Under the pieces are notes generated by a model. The model saw only the letters and a list, made by a program, of their open reading frames with translations, made no database searches and was not told the origin of the DNA. Below, piece after piece: positions 1 through 7,200 of a stretch of 11,299 nucleotides of DNA. Location of the stretch: contig MU070689.1 of the NCBI GenBank assembly GCA_002284615.2, positions 23,770 through 35,068 on the forward strand, in the 5' to 3' direction. Both the position numbers and the translations under genes were made by a program. This DNA is from Dunaliella salina. Lineage: Eukaryota; Chlorophyta; Chlorophyceae; Chlamydomonadales; Dunaliellaceae. Within the stretch, counting starts at the first letter, position 1, and each line of letters opens with the position of its first letter.

Positions 1-22
1 GTGTGTGTGTGTGTGTGTGTGT
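1..22. repeat. (GT)11 microsatellite at window edge
   Basis: Eleven perfect GT units, truncated by the window start. On the gene's sense strand it reads (AC)n, about 35 nt into the intron after the exon at 58-196. Confidence 0.97.
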
Positions 23-57
23 TGCAAGTCCCCCACAACCCCCTCTTTTTCGCCCAC

Positions 58-196
58 CTCTTTGGCAAGCTGGTGCGTTGCTGGAACAGAGTCCTGGCCT
101 AGGAAACTTGTAACAGTCAAAGAGACGCAGTATTTCTTGGAAACTTGAAGCACTGCAAGGGAAGAGTTCCCCAAGGTAAGGCTGAGCGACTGATCC
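58..196 (-). CDS. Exon: REJ/PKD-like domain, final strands; last exon inside the window
   Basis: 139 nt, entered in phase 2 and left in phase 0, residues 779-824. SLSLTLGNSSLAVLQV and YCVSLTVTSFLGQDS match the closing strands 'Y.V.LTVT.FLG..S' of PKD/REJ beta-sandwiches. LAKE then ends at the donor AAAGAG|GTGGGC. Acceptor tttctgcag. The gene continues past the left edge of the window. Confidence 0.85.
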
Positions 197-3100
197 CTGC
201 AGAAAAACATGAATGAAAACCAAAACAGGTTGGTTGGCCTCACGATACCCCTTCCCCCCCAGGTCCATCCCAGCTTAAAGAGAGCTCAAGCAAATTAAGC
301 AAGCTATCAAGACTTGACAGCCCAAGGGAGGCTGAGATAGCAAGCTCCTACTTAGTTTAAGCTCTTGGCATTAATGCTGCAAGAGCTGTGCAGCTGTCCC
401 ATCTTCTCTGGTACGGACTTATGATCTTTATGGTAATGAGAAAGCAAGACAATAAGATCTCTCAGCTGCTGCTGAATGAAATCCTCAAACAGCTCACCTG
501 TTTGACTGGTCTACATCAGCAGTCAATTCATTGCTGATAACACAGTTCTCATCCAGGCTATCATTGGCTCTCCATATGACTGCAAAGTGAGGAGTGAGCG
601 GGTCAATTTTGTCCAGCCCTGTTGAATCTAAGGATGGTCCTAGCAGGCAACCCGTACTTCGCCTCTGCCCCTTATGCAATCGTTGGATGTTATCAGGTCA
701 CGAGGTTCAGAATTCACAGGTGCACATGCAGGAGGGCTCGTCAACAAAGAGGCACTACTCCAATGAGGCAGCAGCTGAGGCAACTCGTACCAGGTTCAAA
801 TAGATGTATACCGAGAGCAAACAGGCATGCCTAGCAAGGCAAGTACCACAGGACATGTGCTGGTTTTAAGCAGGATGTTCAGAAGGAAGGAAGGATATGG
901 GGTTGAGTCTATTGAAGGCTTGCCCCCCAAAACCAGGCCACAAAATGGAATGCCTGCGAACTCGCCAGCACGGCATGTCAGCCTGCAGCAGCTTCTAAAC
1001 GCAGCTGATTCCCGTCACAATGGCATCAGAGACTGAACATCCAGGGCCTTTACATGTTCGACAACAAGGACATTAGCAAATCCAACCAGTGCCATTTTCA
1101 CAGCCACTCCCCTTGAATCGAAGGTTGGAGTACAGACGAAACTCACTGTTTTTGAATGGACGCCCGCTAGGGTCAACAGATTTCTGGCCATTGATGGTAA
1201 TAGGCTCAAAGCCTACACCATCATCTCCACGCTGGCTGGGGCAGAGTTCACTCACCTGCAGAATCAACACTTGATCAAGTTTTGTTCTCCTCAATATAAG
1301 GATTTCACCCCAAAAAAAAAGGGGAAGGAAAAATTATGCAGGCAGTGAAAACACTCCCCCCATCAAATAAGAAGAAGAGGATGCCTAGGGCCAAGGCACT
1401 GTGTACCCCCTTCACCAAGGGAAACGAGGAAAGAAATCAGTGCAGATCAGAAGGGGGTACGAGCAGTAGGTCATGCCTGACCTTGCCAATGAGAATTGAA
1501 AGAAGTCTTCTCTAGAGTTCTTCTGGTACTGGCAAGTTTGCAGGCATACTGGACAGAATGAGCATGAAGCTTCAGAGCAGCAAGCAAATTACATAGCAAT
1601 GAAATGAGCCCCTCACCCATCCAAGGCACTGATTTGTCTCCAGGAGGTGAGGCAACAGTACTCTTGATCTTCTCAACCGTCTCATCTGTGACACTCGAGC
1701 TTAAATGAAAGCCACTCACATGATACGCACAAAGGACCATTCCTAATTCAAACGTGATTCAACAGCCAGCTTTCCATGAACAACTGATTTTTTCATTGTG
1801 CTGCTATGAACACACACAGAATCTTCCCTATCAACAGTACTAAGAAAGTTACCCATGGTTTGGCAAGCCATCGAGCATACCTGAGGCAATGTGCCCGTGA
1901 TTTGAGCGGAGGGCACTACGCAATCACTGCAGCTTGTAACATTGACTGAACCTGAAAATCAAGTCCAATGAAAAATGGTGGAATTTTAGCGAAACATATA
2001 GCTTTTTGCTTACCGCAAATGTTCCACCTTTATCATGCAGATTGAAGGACACTTGATAAGCATTGAACATAGCTCAATTGACAGTAGTGGACAACTAAAG
2101 GCTTTTCCATCCCTCCCTCTCCCTGGCCCCCTCCCCCTTTGCCCAATACTCCATGTTTTCACTCTTTACCCATGCAGAGGAGATACACCCAAATCTGCCC
2201 ACTTTCATACCAACCTACCCCCACACACTCAAAACCACACCCACCCACCCACTCACACCCTAACCTGTGCACTCTCACCTTAGTAATGCTTCTCTTTAAG
2301 ACTTGTTTGCTGCCTCACTCCGCAACATGGAAAACGTAAAGAACCAGGAAATCGGCGATGAAGCTTTTCTAGATCAAAGATGAATGAAAGCACTTTTGCG
2401 GCCCATTGAATCCACCCACTCCTTATCTTTTCTTTGCAATTTCCTTGTTTGGCTTTCACCCCAGCGGAGGAAAATCTTTTTGATTGCACACCCTTTCTGC
2501 CAAGGTTCCCATTTGATCAATCTTAACAAAATACATCATTGGCAGCTTACCTGATGAGTCAAAAGTTGCGTCTGCTTGATCATTCTCAACCAGAAATGCC
2601 CGCAGAATGTTGTCATCTTTGAGGCGAAGGGAATCGCCGGGCATAATAGTTGCATCTGATGAGAGTTCAATGCGCAGTGTGCTCCTGGACTGCAAACAGA
2701 TTCAAGGTAAGGAGGTGTGGTACCGACCAGGTTAAATTCCTTGCACACAATTTGTTTGGGAATTGCAGATTACAGCTCATTGAGCAAAGGTTGTGCAATC
2801 GAAAAGTTTGTACTCAGATGATGCGGGCATCAGCATCAGCAGCATACAGAAAGCAGGAAAGGAAGCATTTCAAATTATCTAGAAAAAAATATTATCTATT
2901 GGGCTCGCGGTCCGTGGCTTTTGCTAGGGTACCCATGCCTAAGCTCAGAAGCCAAAGAGCATCCAAGTACACATCAGGCCATCAGGTCCCACACAAGAGC
3001 ATGTTGTAAAAATTGGGAAAAAGATGAAATGGCCGGACCCTTTCTAATTTTCCAGCTGCTTCATGGACGGCTCGTTGAAAGAATGGATATTTTTTCTGGG

Positions 3101-4166
3101 CTCTCAGCAATCAACTTTTCACAGGTTACAGGAATTGTACCGTGATACTTACACTTTCACTGACGCTGCAACCCGAGCTGGCCAGCCTGGACATCGTATC
3201 GGCATCAAATATTTCAGAGCAGGGCTTTGCGAAGTTGTCAGCCTGAGCACTTAGCCTGACCAGAACACTTCTCCCAGAGTTGGTAAAAGCTGCACTTGTC
3301 ATGTTGCGCTTCCCAGGGTAGCACTGGCCTGGGCAGCTCTCGCCCTCAGTTATCTGCATACAACGGGGATATACTTTAATGTGTGGGAATTAATGCTGCC
3401 ATACCATGCAGAGGAAAAAATCTGAGTTCCACAAAATAACAAGTCGCTAAGAAAGGATGCCTCAACCTGTCTTTTTCTGAAGTCCAAAATCTAAAATGGG
3501 TGCAACAAGGCTGTAACTACCATGCTGAAGCAATTTTCCCTCTTGTGATGGATCCATGCAATCTAATTTTTGATCCATTGAAACATGACAATAAAGCCAA
3601 ATAAGTAACCAACACCCTCCTTTGCATGTTGTACAAAAATGAGGTTACCAAATGGCAACACAAAAAGGGGATTTCCAACTCAACCGGTCCTTCAAACATT
3701 GCTGTACTGACATGCAATAACCTTCTGTTTCCAGCTTGTCTTCCCGCACAAATTCAAAAGGACATTGCTTGTTCCTTGAAAAACATAAGCCCAATTGAAT
3801 GGACAAGATAGTAAAATCAGATATGGCCTGAGGTTGGCCTAAACCCTCTGTCAAAAGACAGCAATGCTCAATCATCAGTGCCACCAGTCTTCAACAATCC
3901 TGAGTATTATTATCAGTAGTATCTTCCACCACTCCTGTCACCAGTCCTTTTTGCCTGCGTGCAACATATAATCCGTTTTTACCTGAATGACCCCATTCTC
4001 ATCAACTGAGCAGCTATAAGTCCCTGGAAGCGCGCACGAATCAGAAGGCTCACCACAGAAATACCCTGCATGGTACGCAATTTTAAGGAAGAAGAGACGG
4101 ACATGCTTGCAAAGTTCAAAGGAAAAGACTTCGACAATTGTTGCGTTCATCAGCTAAGCTTTCAAA

Positions 4167-4239
<73 letters not shown>

Positions 4240-7200
4240 CAGGAAAGCCTTGGCCAGGACAGAGTTTTAAATAAGTGTTCCAATGCACCATGATCTGTGA
4301 AAGGGTTCTAAATAACATTTTCACACAAGGAGCAACAAAGAGTTCATAGGAAAAAGTAGGAAGACGACTGCTGTGTATGGGGGAAGGCTTATATAAGCAC
4401 GTACATGATGTAAAGGAAGTAATCACCAAGGTAAAAGTTCATGACTTACCTGGTGGACACTCAGAGGTCGAAGTTCCATTCTCAGGATCACAGATGGCAT
4501 CTTCCGTGAAGACCTGGCTGAGACGGTCCAAACGATTTCTAATGATCGGGAGGTTGCACAGGCTGGAGCATGTTCCCTGTAATCAGAGACAAATGAGGTA
4601 CACTTACAGGGCAGCAAAATTCAGGGTCTTGCTTACATTCCAAGCAGTAATTACGTATACGTACAGACTCTTAATCTTTGCACAGATTTTCTCAGCAGCA
4701 ATTTTTTAGTGAGACAGGAAAAATGAAATCTGAACAGATGATGCATGCTTCTAGTCCTCCATCCCAATCCACTCACCCACCCACCTACACAGACACTCTT
4801 GTACTTCTGTTATGCAAACAATGCACTCCAGCACAAGGGAGGCAAACCACCCATGCATTTTTGGTACAAGGAAACTTGCAATCTTGGGTGGGATTGTGAA
4901 GACTTGCACAGATAGAGACCTGGATGTGCATTTGGACCTACCCGCGAATCACTCTCCTCCTGGCCCGTTGCTGGATCACAGCGATACACTGTTCTTGTCG
5001 AGTTGTTCTCATCACAGAACTGCAGCGTTGCAGCAGAAGAGTGTGTGCAAAAGGGCTGTCAGTATGAGTACATCCATACTATCGTCCACCAAAGTTGCTC
5101 ACTTGACACTGCAAAAGCATGTATCGACACCAGCAAGTCCTGTTCCATTCCCAGGTGATTTAGAAGGATCTCAATTTACCAAATCAAATCCAAGTAATGG
5201 AAAATTAAAGCAGCTGGACATTTCGAAAAGAGGAGTGAGAAAAGCACTCGCGCTTCTGACGGTGCTTCATACAAGCACAAAAAAACACTATGTTGCCCGG
5301 AGAAATCACCTGTCCAGTTGAACAATCATCTGCATTCAAGCATCCATCTTCCAAGGTGGGAAAGTCTTCGTCGCCCAAGAATTTTCCAGAGATGGTGCCA
5401 TCAGCAGTACTACATGCAGGGGTTTGCACAAGACATCCAAGTCAATGACAGGAAGGGTCTTCCTCAAGAACTTCTTTGATGTTGTGTTAGTTCAAAAGAG
5501 CTTTTTATGCTTAAGAACAAATCCCTGAAAATGTCCATATCTATCACACTGGAAGGCAAAGCTTAGGCAAGTGAACATCCAAAAATGTAGATGAGCTCAT
5601 GTAGATCTTCAAAAAGTTGCGCTAGCCAAGGAACGTCAGACAACGAGCCAGACTGATTGCAACACAAGTCAGCCAAGCCAATTTTGAGTCCTTCCTCTGT
5701 TTTGATGCAGGCTTGATAGATGGATAATATTTTTTGGAATGAAGTAAGCGAAAGCAAGGAAGCGTCACCAACAAATAGGCACGGGTGCACCCATTTTAAG
5801 CCAGTGCAAATTGTACAAAAATCTCTTGACAATGGGTATTTCGCCTTCTGCTGCCATCCCAGCAAAGACCCACCAAAAGTTCATTTCTTCCACAATCTGG
5901 GTCAAAGCACCATCAGCATTTGCATCCCGGATCTTGCAGCCTTCCGCAGAGTCGCATTCATTGAGCAAATTACAGATTGCTGCTGGACGGTTTTCTAGGA
6001 GAGGAGTGCCGTTCTGCACAGCAACATCAAGGAGCACGAGCAAGTTGCAAAGAGCGATCTATTGTGTCTATGGCAAAGGCATTGTGATGTACACTCAGCA
6101 AGCATGGGATCAAAATTGTTGTGCGGGCATCGTACAAGGGAAGCAAACTTATCTCTTGAAAACAACAAACCAACAAAAAATGCCATTCAAATCAGCTTCA
6201 CTTTTCACAATTTTGCAAGCGCATGTTGAAATGTTTCACCTCTGAGAAGGAGGACGCTATTGCGAATGCAGCATTTCCACACGCCAGGGTAGGATACCCA
6301 AGTTCTCTGCAGCGAGCCTCAAAGTCAATTCCGGATGCATCCAACGAAGTGTACTGCGATTCCAAAATGCAGGGAAAGTATGCATCCCAAGTAAACACCT
6401 TGTCCATCAGTGGCCAAACCTCCATCACTGGCAGTGTACAAAGGCAGCAACAGAAAAGAAGAGGTGGCACTGTGCTAATGAGTCTCAAACCACTCACCGA
6501 GGTGTACCATGTCTCCACACAAGTATCACATATAGAGCAAGAGGAGACCTCGCACATTGCTGGACGCAGTTGCGTGCAATTTGCTGTGGCAAAATCTGAC
6601 AGCTGCTCTCCCTGGGCAGCTCCCTCGGCATACACACACTGCCCATTGTCGACCAATTCTGGTGCCCTTACATCCTCCTCCACATATTCTGTGCTGCTTC
6701 CATCAATGGCCAAAAGAGTTGCGTTGCCAAAACTTTGATATCCAGCCCAGAACTGTAAAAAGTCAAGGCGTAGAGTTTGAGTTGAGGAGATCTGCAACAC
6801 CTACAGATAATCTAAACATATTTACCAAATGCACCATGCAAACACGAGCACCTATTCAAACTGAAGAGCTTACTGCATCAGGTCCTGTTGTTCAGGAAGA
6901 GCAACTACTGCAAGCAACACAGCACTCATGCACCATGCCCAACACAGACTGCGCCCAAAACACTTGATTATTTAACACCTGCAGCTCTGTGTAGAATGGG
7001 TTCTCCCGGAAAAATCGCTGAAGGAGTGCTTGGACAGCTTGCACATGCTCAGCTCCTGTTTGGATGGTCACAAGGTTTCCCCTACTCTCTCGGCAAACTG
7101 CGTCAGCCTGGAATGTAAAAACAAGCATGACAGGCTGGTCATGCAGTGAATGGTGTCAAAATCGTCAGTGTCATGACTGATACACTCACAGTAGCTGCCC

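Larger units (their letters stand above)
1952..2550 (-). other. Intron
   Basis: 599 nt. Holds the C-rich low-complexity tract and the G-quadruplex-capable motif; otherwise nothing recognised. Confidence 0.78.

Noticed and set aside
1471..1740. 89-codon minus-strand frame
   Set aside because: The flanking exons at 1147-1255 and 1881-1951 already join in phase to give the expected motif order; no good acceptor and donor bound this frame.
4154..4429. Minus-strand frame with a long Cys-Val run
   Set aside because: Translation of the (TG)n microsatellite inside an intron.
4812..5321. 169-codon plus-strand open frame
   Set aside because: It overlaps the minus-strand exons at 4942-5019 and 5310-5409, which have splice sites and fit the protein; the plus peptide shows no motif.
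5817..6013. EF-hand suggested by DANADGALT
   Set aside because: Loop residues at later positions do not fit well, no second hand is seen, and the context is extracellular and Cys-rich.
6240..6419. SRCR domain suggested by RCRELGYP
   Set aside because: Only the short CRELG motif fits; the other conserved SRCR cysteines and strands are not found.
6223..6738. 171-codon plus-strand open frame
   Set aside because: Antisense shadow of the lectin and Cys-rich exons, whose minus frame has clear family motifs.
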